Source: Phycisphaerae bacterium
GTDB taxonomy: Bacteria > Planctomycetota > Phycisphaerae > Phycisphaerales > SM1A02
NCBI GenBank assembly: GCA_018663565.1
Contig: JABJQE010000237.1
Coordinates: 1-18,219, forward strand
DNA: 18,219 nucleotides
Direction: 5' to 3'
Made by a program: the position numbers and the translations under genes. A model generated the notes under the pieces. That model saw only the letters and a list, made by a program, of their open reading frames with translations. It ran no database searches and was not told the DNA's origin. Numbering within the stretch: the first letter of the stretch is position 1; each line of letters starts with the position of its first letter. Positions 1 through 6,728 of the stretch are shown piece by piece.

Positions 1-240
1 GATTGCGGTCAATTCTTCAGCCCTACCTGAGATGCCTCCTTTGAGCAAAGATCGCTCATGCGTACGAAATGTATTAGCCGTAATCGCATCGGCGCCTGCC
101 TTAAGATATGCACGGTGCACATCTAAGACGGCCCCCGGCGCGTGAATGAGCGCCCCCGCTGACCAGAGCGGCAGACCAACATCAACGCCTCGCCGATCAA
201 GTTCAGTACCAGTAGCGCCGTCCAGCACAAACACGGTCAT
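1..240 (-). CDS. Homocysteine S-methyltransferase family protein, N-terminal part (truncated by window edge)
   Basis: The minus strand is open from an ATG at 240 to the window edge, giving 80 residues without a stop. The translation begins MTVFVLDGATGTELDRRG and continues with a stretch ending ADAITANTFRTHERSL. These match the start of the Pfam homocysteine S-methyltransferase barrel: the DGAxGTEL strand, then the GAD-x-ITANT-[FY]-x-TH motif of the next barrel strand. The family moves a methyl group from S-methylmethionine or a similar donor to homocysteine, using a zinc held by three Cys near the C-terminus. Those Cys lie outside the window, so activity and substrate cannot be judged. The start is supported by AAGGAG ten bases upstream; the only other in-frame start before the stop codon is a TTG two codons earlier. 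Confidence 0.88.
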   Translation of the reverse strand, partial: MTVFVLDGATGTELDRRGVDVGLPLWSAGALIHAPGAVLDVHRAYLKAGADAITANTFRTHERSLLKGGISGRAEELTAI

Positions 241-395
241 GGCCAAGCCGCTCCTTCTGCCTCAGAATCATCCTCTCAAGATCGTACATCATGCCAGCAC
301 ACGCCCACATGGGAAGTATGGCCAACACAATACATTGCCGCGACTCAGTGATTCGTCCGCTTTGCATGTCCCATCAACTTCACCAGAAAGATACG

Positions 396-424
396 TATAT
401 CACGCCGATACGAAGTACCGTCAA
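396..424 (-). promoter_or_regulatory. Possible sigma-70-like promoter for the homocysteine methyltransferase gene
   Basis: Read on the minus strand, TTGACG at 424-419 is followed after 17 bases by GATATA at 401-396. The -35 matches the consensus at five of six positions, while the -10 matches at only three. It would leave a leader of roughly 150 bases before the ATG at 240. Position and spacing are right, but the -10 is weak, so this is only a candidate. Confidence 0.22.
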
Positions 425-627
425 TTCGCAATGTGGTTTCATCCAGAGAGGCGAAGCCATCAAAATAGTTGAGCTGATTGATTTAAGTTGCACACTCACC
501 GGCTTCTTCCGAAACCACGCTTCCCAGGGCGGCGCCATTCAATTGGAAGCGTTGCCTACCGGAGGTGTTACTGCGTTACTTCACGTCTGCGCAACGCTTG
601 GCAATCGCGATTTTGATCGAAGCGATC

Positions 628-760
628 ATGTGTGGCCGATTCGTCCTCGTCACTTCGAATGCGGCAATGGTTTCTCAGAAGGCATCAATAGCATGTGAAC
701 CGATGACTCCGAAACTCAGTGCATTCAGAATGCGCCGTCACCGACTGTGACGGCACGGTT
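628..760 (+). pseudogene. Possible remnant of an SRAP (YedK/HMCES-like) gene start
   Basis: An ATG at 628 opens with MCGRFVLVTSNAAMVSQKAS. SRAP proteins start with MCGR[FY], where Cys2 forms the DNA-protein crosslink at abasic sites. About 34 codons later, in a different frame (729 onward), the bases encode NAPSPTVTAR, reminiscent of the family's YN-[IV]-APTQ-x-V motif at the expected distance. The first frame ends at 750 and no rest of the domain (such as the RWGLVPxW region) follows before the carbonic anhydrase gene. I read it as a frameshifted, truncated relic. It could also be chance, because a five-residue match plus a loose second match is thin evidence. No convincing ribosome binding site precedes the ATG. 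Confidence 0.25.
721..754. repeat. Two adjacent perfect hairpins
   Basis: GCATTC-A-GAATGC occupies 721-733. It is followed with no gap by GCCGTCAC-CGACT-GTGACGGC at 734-754, a perfect 8-base stem with a 5-base loop. Neither is followed by a T-run on either strand, so a classical intrinsic terminator is not indicated. They could act as a Rho-independent-like stop for transcripts leaving the carbonic anhydrase gene, as a REP-type palindrome, or as protein-binding dyads. Confidence 0.5.
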
Positions 761-794
761 GGCATCGGTGACCTACTCGCGGCTCACAACTACG

Positions 795-813
795 GTCGCG
801 GCAAAGCCGCGAC
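795..813 (-). terminator. GC-rich hairpin just after the carbonic anhydrase stop codon
   Basis: GTCGCGGC at 795-802 and GCCGCGAC at 806-813 form a perfect 8-base stem with a 3-base loop. The carbonic anhydrase stop codon is at 818-816, so the hairpin begins two bases past the end of the gene on its own strand. The strong stem and position suggest transcript termination or 3'-end protection. There is no U-tract after it, so the terminator call is tentative. Confidence 0.45.
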
Positions 814-815
814 AT

Positions 816-1505
816 TCACTTCTCGAGCGTGAACTTCCCTGATTGTAAGTCCTGCACGCCGGCAACAACTTTGAGCGAGCCGTCCTTGACAGCACCGGCA
901 ATAATCTCGGAGCACTTCAACAACCGACCAATCCCCTCATTGGCATTGCATGCAATGGCCTTGTTGAGTGCACCTGGCGCTTTGACGTCGAGGTTTTCAA
1001 CACAGGGCACCACAATCTGGTCAATCAAGCCGGGCAGGCTTCCAGGCAACGCGCTGGTGTCATCGCGATACTCAAGCGCCGCGCTCACGGCGCCACAGGA
1101 AGAATGTCCCATGATGACAATGACCTTGCATCCAAGAGCGGAAACGCCATACTCAAGGCTCGCAATAATCTCGGGCGTAGGCACATTGCCAGCCACGGCG
1201 CAGACGAAGAGTTCGCCGAGTGGTTGATCAAAGACGATTTCTGGCGACACCCGCGAATCGGCACATCGAATGATCGCAGCAAATGGCGCCTGCCCATCGG
1301 CAAGCCCTGACCGCGCCGCAGGCAGGTTGTGTGACTCCGAATTGCCCGCGACATATCGGGCGTTTCCAGCCACCAACTCAGCTAGCGCGGCATCGGGAGT
1401 GTCGGGAGATGCAGGTTCTATCATGGCGTTTGTCACAAGGACGCCTCCAAAGATTGTCAATCCAACAGCTAGGACCGCTGATACTGAAAGTCGCAATGTA
1501 CCCAT
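816..1505 (-). CDS. Beta-class carbonic anhydrase with N-terminal export signal or membrane anchor
   Basis: This 229-residue protein should interconvert CO2 and bicarbonate. The beta-class zinc site is complete: C81-x-D83-x-R85 (CADSR), then H134 and C137 in GHSSCGA. Asp83 and Arg85 form the usual gating pair. Residues about 5-28 are a hydrophobic run after a short positive start, and T-N-A at 25-27 could be a signal peptidase I site, so the enzyme is probably periplasmic or anchored facing the periplasm. About 40 residues of linker separate this from the catalytic core. The start ATG has AAAGGA and GGGA upstream, both somewhat far away. It is divergent from the DinB-family gene and stands alone. 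A periplasmic role could be CO2/bicarbonate handling or pH control; nothing here fixes which. Confidence 0.92.
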   Translation of the reverse strand: MGTLRLSVSAVLAVGLTIFGGVLVTNAMIEPASPDTPDAALAELVAGNARYVAGNSESHNLPAARSGLADGQAPFAAIIRCADSRVSPEIVFDQPLGELFVCAVAGNVPTPEIIASLEYGVSALGCKVIVIMGHSSCGAVSAALEYRDDTSALPGSLPGLIDQIVVPCVENLDVKAPGALNKAIACNANEGIGRLLKCSEIIAGAVKDGSLKVVAGVQDLQSGKFTLEK

Positions 1506-1620
1506 AATTAATGTTCCCGTCCTTTAATACTCATTTGCAAAAGGCTGCATACGCGCCCTCTCCGAGAATGGTATACGGATTCGATATGCTCCGCATCACC
1601 TGAGATTACAGGAGCTCGCC
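1506..1620. promoter_or_regulatory. Divergent intergenic region between carbonic anhydrase and DinB-family genes
   Basis: These 115 bases must hold promoters for both flanking genes. On the plus strand TG-G-TATACG at 1569-1577 looks like an extended -10, though no good -35 stands 17 bases upstream. On the minus strand the segment just before the carbonic anhydrase start is AT-rich, but its hexamers are poor. AGGAG close before 1621 is the ribosome binding site for the plus-strand gene. Confidence 0.3.
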
Positions 1621-2121
1621 ATGTCAACTCACAACACCGCCACCACATTGTCTGAACCCACCAAATTCCTGCCTGTACTGGCCGAAATGCTCGTACACGA
1701 CATACCGCCTGAGAAATTTGCAGATCGCCTCGGCACAACTATCAACCACCCCGCATTCGTTCTTGGCCACTGTGCTTACTACGCTGGCGTGTGTATCACC
1801 ATGCTTGGCGGCACTGTCGAGTTTGGCGAACACGAATCCGAACTCTTTGATATGAATGCAGAGTGTGACGACGAGAGCGATCGCTATCCGGCCAAGGACG
1901 AGTGCATGGCACACTTCACGTCGCGATGCAATGAGGCTGCCGACTACCTCGCATCCTGCGACCCGTTAATTCTGGCAGGCTCCACAGATGGCACGTCATT
2001 TGAAGGCCGGTTCTCAACCCTCGGGCACGTCGCAGCTTTCATGTTAATAGGACATCCATCGTTCCACCTCGGACAGATCAGCGCCTGGCGCCGCGTAGCG
2101 GGCATGGGCTCAGCGACATAA
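1621..2121 (+). CDS. DinB-superfamily protein of unknown function
   Basis: The 166-residue product has the layout of the DinB/YfiT four-helix metal-binding fold. A first histidine lies in NHPAFVLGHCAYY (H50), and a late pair lies in GHPSFHLGQISAWRR (H145, H149). In the superfamily this His triad binds a divalent metal, and the late motif followed by a Gln-x-x-x-x-[WR]-R helix is typical of the DinB_2/DUF1569-type members. Several members are thiol-dependent transferases or hydrolases, but most have no known substrate. The start ATG is preceded by AGGAG at a spacing of six. The gene stands alone between the carbonic anhydrase and DUF4396 genes, and the context gives no functional hint. Confidence 0.75.
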   Translation: MSTHNTATTLSEPTKFLPVLAEMLVHDIPPEKFADRLGTTINHPAFVLGHCAYYAGVCITMLGGTVEFGEHESELFDMNAECDDESDRYPAKDECMAHFTSRCNEAADYLASCDPLILAGSTDGTSFEGRFSTLGHVAAFMLIGHPSFHLGQISAWRRVAGMGSAT

Positions 2122-2188
2122 CAAAACTCAGCGACTGATAGAACTTCGCTTAGGTTTGGCAACCCGCCATCCAATTCTGCGCGGTACG

Positions 2189-2200
2189 CTCCTGTAGGAG
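2189..2200 (+). promoter_or_regulatory. Ribosome binding site inside a perfect small inverted repeat
   Basis: The Shine-Dalgarno AGGAG at 2196-2200, seven bases before the ATG at 2208, is preceded by its exact complement CTCCT at 2189-2193 with two bases between them. A 4-base stem with a 4-base loop is sterically possible and would partly hide the site. The hairpin is small and may have no effect. Confidence 0.3.
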
Positions 2201-2207
2201 ATCTCTC

Positions 2208-3104
2208 ATGCTTGATGGAGTCATGCTGCTGTGGTTCATTCTGACGGGCGCGTCAGTGCTCTTTGTCGCCATCGACATTTGGCGCACCCCGGAAGCAAAT
2301 GCCCTTCGCTGGGGCTTCATCATCCTGACGATCTTCAGCGGACCGCTCGGCGCATTCTTCTATGTGCTCGGTTGCCGCGAGCCGCTTCCCGGTACCCACG
2401 AGCACTACGTTTCGCCGACGTGGAAGCAGGTACTCGGGTCCACCATGCACTGCGCTTCCGGCGACGGACTCGGCATCATCCTCGGCGCTGCGATTGCGTT
2501 CTACGTCACCATGCCGACTGCTGCCGACATCGGCCTCGAGTATGCGCTGGGCTTCGGTTTCGGCTGGTTGTTCTTCCAGGCATTTGCTATGCGTGATATG
2601 GCAGGCGGCGACTACATGAAGTCGCTCAAGATGACGTTCATTCCAGAGTTCCTCTCAATGAATGTATTGATGGCCGGCATGCTGGTCGTCTCGAAGTTCT
2701 GGATGCCCGCAGTCGACGAGGCCTCCAACCCTGGCAGCCCTGCATTCTGGTTCATCATGTCCATGTCGCTCATCGCCGGGTTCATCTGCGCCTACCCAAT
2801 GAATTGGTGGCTCGTCACAAGGCATATCAAGCACGGCATGATGACCGTGCGACCCAACTCCGAAAGTAGTCCCGCCGAAAGTAACCATGCCGGACATGAC
2901 ATGGCTTCGATGAATCATGACAGCCAACACTCCGAGCATGATGGGGCGAGCGTGACACCCAAGGAGGGGGAACAGGCAGATCGTGGTATGACGATGCCCC
3001 TCCCGCCACCACTCGGAACCATCCTGATGGTTGGAGTCCTCTCCGTGGCGATCCTGGCCGCTGTCATAACGATCCTGGTGTTCATGCTTCCCGCGGCGAA
3101 TTAA
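2208..3104 (+). CDS. DUF4396 membrane protein with His/Met-rich hydrophilic loop
   Basis: This 298-residue multi-pass membrane protein has hydrophobic segments at about residues 4-24, 33-54, 86-102, 110-127, 150-163, 180-200 and 270-295. The conserved core of the DUF4396 family is recognisable, including the WKQxLGSTMHCxSGDxxG stretch at residues 72-88 and the later FI-C-YPMNWWL segment. Between the last two membrane segments lies a hydrophilic region (about 205-262) rich in His, Met and acidic residues, with NHAGHDM, MNHD and HSEHD patches. Such regions often bind copper, silver or similar metals, and C82 and H81 in the membrane could add ligands. No function is established for the family; metal handling is inference. 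The start is fixed by AGGAG at good spacing. Confidence 0.75.
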   Translation: MLDGVMLLWFILTGASVLFVAIDIWRTPEANALRWGFIILTIFSGPLGAFFYVLGCREPLPGTHEHYVSPTWKQVLGSTMHCASGDGLGIILGAAIAFYVTMPTAADIGLEYALGFGFGWLFFQAFAMRDMAGGDYMKSLKMTFIPEFLSMNVLMAGMLVVSKFWMPAVDEASNPGSPAFWFIMSMSLIAGFICAYPMNWWLVTRHIKHGMMTVRPNSESSPAESNHAGHDMASMNHDSQHSEHDGASVTPKEGEQADRGMTMPLPPPLGTILMVGVLSVAILAAVITILVFMLPAAN

Positions 3105-3256
3105 ATGCGAGAGAGCCACACGCCAAGCGACTTCGCCGCCAACAGATGAGTGCTGGCGATTCACTGGACGCTGGTGAAACCAAAGAGCCAGAGATGCTTG
3201 GGGCGAAAGCACCCGTACCTCAAAAAATCGCCATCAGGTACCGTAGATTCAATTAT

Positions 3257-3287
3257 CGGACTTCCTCGTCCGTATATCTGATATATT
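3257..3287 (+). promoter_or_regulatory. Candidate extended -10 promoter with adjoining dyads for the asdA-aspT-asparaginase operon
   Basis: TG-A-TATATT at 3279-3287 is an extended -10 element matching TATAAT at five of six positions. It overlaps the perfect palindrome TATATC-T-GATATA (3273-3285). Immediately upstream is CGGAC-TTCCTC-GTCCG (3257-3272), a 5-base stem. No good -35 hexamer lies at standard spacing, which fits extended -10 use or activator dependence. Start of transcription would fall near 3294, giving a leader of about 70 bases. The dyads are plausible regulator sites. Confidence 0.4.
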
Positions 3288-3363
3288 GGTCAGGCATTGC
3301 CCCCTTCTCGCAGGTCGCCGACGGCGGCTGACTTTGCGTGATTCTTGAACCCGGAGCAGACGC

Positions 3364-4965
3364 ATGCCAGACCAAGCAGAGATGAAGAAGTACGAAGAAC
3401 TCAGCCCCTTTGAGATCAAGAACAAACTCATCGAGATGGCTGGCGACACACAACTCCAAATGCTCAATGCCGGTCGCGGCAACCCCAACTGGGTTGCCAC
3501 CGAACCGCGACATGCGTTTTTTCAGCTCGGCCACTTCGCCGTCGCGGAATCCGAGCGAGAGATCTTTCGCCCCGGCATCGCCGCCGTTCCCAATGGCGAA
3601 GGCATGCTCGATCGCTTTCATGACTTCCTTGCCAACAACTCGCGTGATCCGGGCATCGATCTTCTAAAGAGTTCGCTTGCCTTCATCGAACATGATCTCC
3701 ACATCGACCCGGCCGCATTCATCCTGGAAATGGTCGATGGCATTCTCGGCGATCACTATCCGGTTCCCGATCGCATGCTCCGATGCAGTGAGCAGATTGT
3801 GAGTGCCTACCTCGACGAAGAAATGTCCGGGACCAAGGGCGCCAAGGATGCATTCGACCTCTTCGCAACCGAAGGCGGCACCGCCGCGATGACCTATATC
3901 TTCAACTCGCTCATGGAGAACAAGATCCTCCACAAGGGCGACAAAATCGCGCTCGGTGCCCCGATCTTCACCCCCTACCTCGAGATCCCCCTGCTCAACG
4001 ACTTCGAATTCGTCGAGCTCGAAGTCATGCAGGATGAGGCGAGCGGGTGGATGTACACGCCGGAGCAGATCGAGAAACTCGCCGACCCTGACGTGAAGGC
4101 TTTCTTCCTTGTCAATCCGTCAAACCCGACATCGGTGGCGATGCACCCCGAGTCGCTTCGAGCCATTCACAAACTCGTCGAAACCCGCCGCAAAGACCTC
4201 ATCGTCCTGACTGATGACGTCTACGGCACCTTCGTCAATGGCTTCCAGTCGCTCGCATCGATCGTGCCACACAACACCATCCTCGTGTACTCCTACTCGA
4301 AGTACTTCGGAGCCACGGGATGGCGAATTGGTGTCATCGGCCTAGCCAAAGACAACATCCTCGATGCGACCATCAAGAATCACACGCCGCAAGACACAGC
4401 CGCACTCCACAAGCGGTACGAAACGATCTACCTCGATCCAGCCAAGGCCAAGATGATCGATCGCATGGTGGCCGACAGCCGTACGGTCGCGCTCAACCAT
4501 ACCGCAGGCCTCTCGACGCCGCAGCAGGTCTTCATGGTCATGCTCTCACTCTCAAGTCTGACCGATCAGGAGAGCGTATACAAGGAACACTGCCAAGACA
4601 TCGTGATCAAACGGTTCCAGTCGCTCTACAAGGCACTCGGGGTCGCACATCCCGAAACGCCATTCGATGCGCACTACTACACGACCATCGACATCCCCGA
4701 ACTCGCCGCCTCGCGGTACAGCCCAGAATTCCGCGAGTGGCTCACAAGCAATCACGAACGGATCGACTTCGTGTGGCGACTCGCCGAGGAAAAGGCGATC
4801 GTCCTGATGGATGGTGGCGGCTTCGATGCGCCAGACATGTCCGTCCGCGTCTCGCTGGCCAACCTGCCGGACGAAGCCTATGCAGACATCGGAAAGGGAG
4901 TCAGCAAACTGCTCGACGAGTACCACGAGCGATTCCAAGCGGCCTCCCGACCCCCGACCTCCTAG
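3364..4965 (+). CDS. asdA: Aspartate 4-decarboxylase (bifunctional with aspartate transaminase), PLP-dependent
   Basis: The 533-residue protein matches the length and motifs of AsdA, which removes the beta-carboxylate of L-aspartate to give L-alanine and CO2 in the cytoplasm. It is a fold-type I PLP enzyme related to class I/II aminotransferases. It has a long N-terminal arm with LNAGRGNPNW (35-43), then LVNPSNPTS (249-257), TDDVYG (283-288) where the Asp contacts the pyridine nitrogen, and SYSKYFGATGWRIG (310-323) with the Schiff-base Lys at 313. The N-terminal GRGNPNW and the long inserts separate AsdA from ordinary aspartate aminotransferases. The start has CGGAG seven bases upstream. The gene lies 42 bases before aspT, the partner antiporter; this is the classic pairing of a proton-consuming decarboxylation cycle. 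Confidence 0.95.
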   Translation: MPDQAEMKKYEELSPFEIKNKLIEMAGDTQLQMLNAGRGNPNWVATEPRHAFFQLGHFAVAESEREIFRPGIAAVPNGEGMLDRFHDFLANNSRDPGIDLLKSSLAFIEHDLHIDPAAFILEMVDGILGDHYPVPDRMLRCSEQIVSAYLDEEMSGTKGAKDAFDLFATEGGTAAMTYIFNSLMENKILHKGDKIALGAPIFTPYLEIPLLNDFEFVELEVMQDEASGWMYTPEQIEKLADPDVKAFFLVNPSNPTSVAMHPESLRAIHKLVETRRKDLIVLTDDVYGTFVNGFQSLASIVPHNTILVYSYSKYFGATGWRIGVIGLAKDNILDATIKNHTPQDTAALHKRYETIYLDPAKAKMIDRMVADSRTVALNHTAGLSTPQQVFMVMLSLSSLTDQESVYKEHCQDIVIKRFQSLYKALGVAHPETPFDAHYYTTIDIPELAASRYSPEFREWLTSNHERIDFVWRLAEEKAIVLMDGGGFDAPDMSVRVSLANLPDEAYADIGKGVSKLLDEYHERFQAASRPPTS

Positions 4966-5007
4966 AAGTGTTCCCACAACCACCGTTCTGGAACGAGATC
5001 CCACGTA

Positions 5008-6708
5008 ATGGAACTGATTCACAATCTCTTCAAGGCCGAACCACTCACGGCACTCTTCGCTTCGATAGCCCTCGGGTACTTCGTCGGCAAACTGAAGATC
5101 GGCCGTTTCGTGCTCGGTGGTATCGCCGGCACGCTGCTCATCGGCGTCCTGATCGGTCAATTTCGTGTCCAGATCCATCCGAGCATTGAGACGTTCTCCT
5201 TCGCACTCTTCATCTACGCAGTTGGCTACCAAGGTGGACCGAAGTTCATCAGTTCGCTCAATCTCAAGAGCCTTGCCCAACTCTCATCCGCCACCCTGAT
5301 GACCTTCATCGGCCTTGGAACTGTCCTTCTTGCGGCTTGGTGGTTCAATCTTGATCGGGGAACTGCCGCGGGGCTCGCCGCTGGCGGTCTCACGCAGTCG
5401 GCCATCATCGGAACCGCCGACTCGGCACTGGCCCAACTCGATCTTGCGCCTGAGGTCATCAAACAGATGAAGACCAACGTCGCCGTCGGCTACGCCGTGT
5501 GCTACATCTTCGGATCTCTCGGACCAATTCTCGTCGTGGCTTGGTTCCTTCCGATGGTGATGAAGTGGGATCTGCGCAAAGAAGCGATCGACCTTGCCAA
5601 GAAACTCGCTGGCGGAAAGGCGGAACTCGAACCCGGACAATTCGACGCAGCAAATGATCTTACCACTCGGTTCTTCATGGCCACAGATGCCGGAGGCATT
5701 GTTGATTCTTTCAACAAAGCCTATGCCGACACTGCCATTGTATGCCTCATCCGTGACGGCAAATCAATCGACTTCGACGCCGATACGGTTTTGGAATCTG
5801 GTGATGCCATTGGTGTGCTCGGATTCACCAAGGCATTCGATCAAGTTTGCCATGACTTCAGCAAGGAGATCACGTCTCCAGACGGTGTCCAGATTGTCGA
5901 AGAAAAACGCGAGTTGATCATGAGTGGCGCCAGCAAGTACAAGAGCCTTGCGGACTTCCGCCGCGACGTCTCTGGCGTTGGAAGCGGCGTCTTCCTGCAA
6001 GGTGCCAAACGCCGCGGCGACACCATCAACCTCACACCGGATTTCTTGTTTCGCGGAGGCGACTCGCTTGAACTGGTCGGCCTCCCCAAAGATCTCAACG
6101 CGGCACAGTCAAAGATTGGGTACAAGGTGTCGGCTGCAGCCGTTACCGATTTTATCTTCTTCGGAATTGGCATGACCATCGGCATGCTGATCGGTCTGAT
6201 CACCTTCAAACTCGGGGGTATTCCTGTCACACTCGGAAGTGGTGTGGGATGCCTGCTCTCCGGGCTGTTCTTTGGATGGGTGCGATTCACCAGGCCTCGA
6301 TTTGCAGCCCTTCCTGAAGGCGCTTCGAACTTCTTGCGTGACTTCGGACTCGCCGTCTTCGTTGCGCTCGTTGGAATCAACGCCGCACCACAGGCCCTCG
6401 ATGCCATCAAGCAGAATGGTCTGACCCTGCTCCTGCTCGGTGCCGGCGTCACGATCATCCCGCAGATCATCACGTTCTACATCTCGTACTACGTCCTTCG
6501 AATCCGCAACCCGATCATCGCAATGTCGGTGGTGGCTGGTGGACGCAGCGCCAACCCGGCTTTTGCGGCCCTGCTCGAGAAGGCAGGCAATACCACCCCA
6601 GTTGCGGCCTTCACGATCACCTACGCCATCGCCAACATCTTCCTCACGCTGTGGGGACCGGTCGTCGTGGGTGCTGTACAGACCAACGCCGTGGTTGGTG
6701 GTGGCTAA
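5008..6708 (+). CDS. aspT: Aspartate:alanine antiporter AspT
   Basis: This 566-residue inner-membrane protein belongs to the AAE (aspartate:alanine exchanger) family. The order is the expected one: an N-terminal membrane block (about 1-185) with GGLTQSAIIGTADSA (126-140), a soluble middle with two TrkA_C/RCK-like domains (about 205-365), and a second membrane block (about 375-560) with the repeat-equivalent GGRSANPAFAALL (511-523). It swaps external aspartate for internal alanine. Because one negative charge enters per cycle while AsdA consumes a proton, the pair builds a proton-motive force. It stands between asdA (42 bases upstream) and an exported asparaginase (20 bases downstream). The ribosome binding site is poor, so translation may depend partly on coupling or on the GAACGAG stretch upstream. 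Confidence 0.95.
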   Translation: MELIHNLFKAEPLTALFASIALGYFVGKLKIGRFVLGGIAGTLLIGVLIGQFRVQIHPSIETFSFALFIYAVGYQGGPKFISSLNLKSLAQLSSATLMTFIGLGTVLLAAWWFNLDRGTAAGLAAGGLTQSAIIGTADSALAQLDLAPEVIKQMKTNVAVGYAVCYIFGSLGPILVVAWFLPMVMKWDLRKEAIDLAKKLAGGKAELEPGQFDAANDLTTRFFMATDAGGIVDSFNKAYADTAIVCLIRDGKSIDFDADTVLESGDAIGVLGFTKAFDQVCHDFSKEITSPDGVQIVEEKRELIMSGASKYKSLADFRRDVSGVGSGVFLQGAKRRGDTINLTPDFLFRGGDSLELVGLPKDLNAAQSKIGYKVSAAAVTDFIFFGIGMTIGMLIGLITFKLGGIPVTLGSGVGCLLSGLFFGWVRFTRPRFAALPEGASNFLRDFGLAVFVALVGINAAPQALDAIKQNGLTLLLLGAGVTIIPQIITFYISYYVLRIRNPIIAMSVVAGGRSANPAFAALLEKAGNTTPVAAFTITYAIANIFLTLWGPVVVGAVQTNAVVGGG

Positions 6709-6728
6709 GTAGAAATGGAGCCCAACCA

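Larger units (their letters stand above)
241..815. other. Long intergenic stretch with no intact gene
   Basis: About 575 bases lie between the homocysteine methyltransferase start and the carbonic anhydrase stop. Open frames here are short and none gives a recognisable full-length protein. The left end should hold the methyltransferase promoter. The middle (628-760) resembles the start of an SRAP-domain gene that has decayed. The right end (721-813) holds three consecutive perfect inverted repeats. I saw no tRNA, CRISPR repeat or transposon end. Confidence 0.6.

Noticed and set aside
4320..5189. Open frame of 289 codons spanning the asdA-aspT junction in another frame
   Set aside because: It is very Arg-rich, typical of an off-frame reading of GC-rich genes, and overlaps two certain genes.
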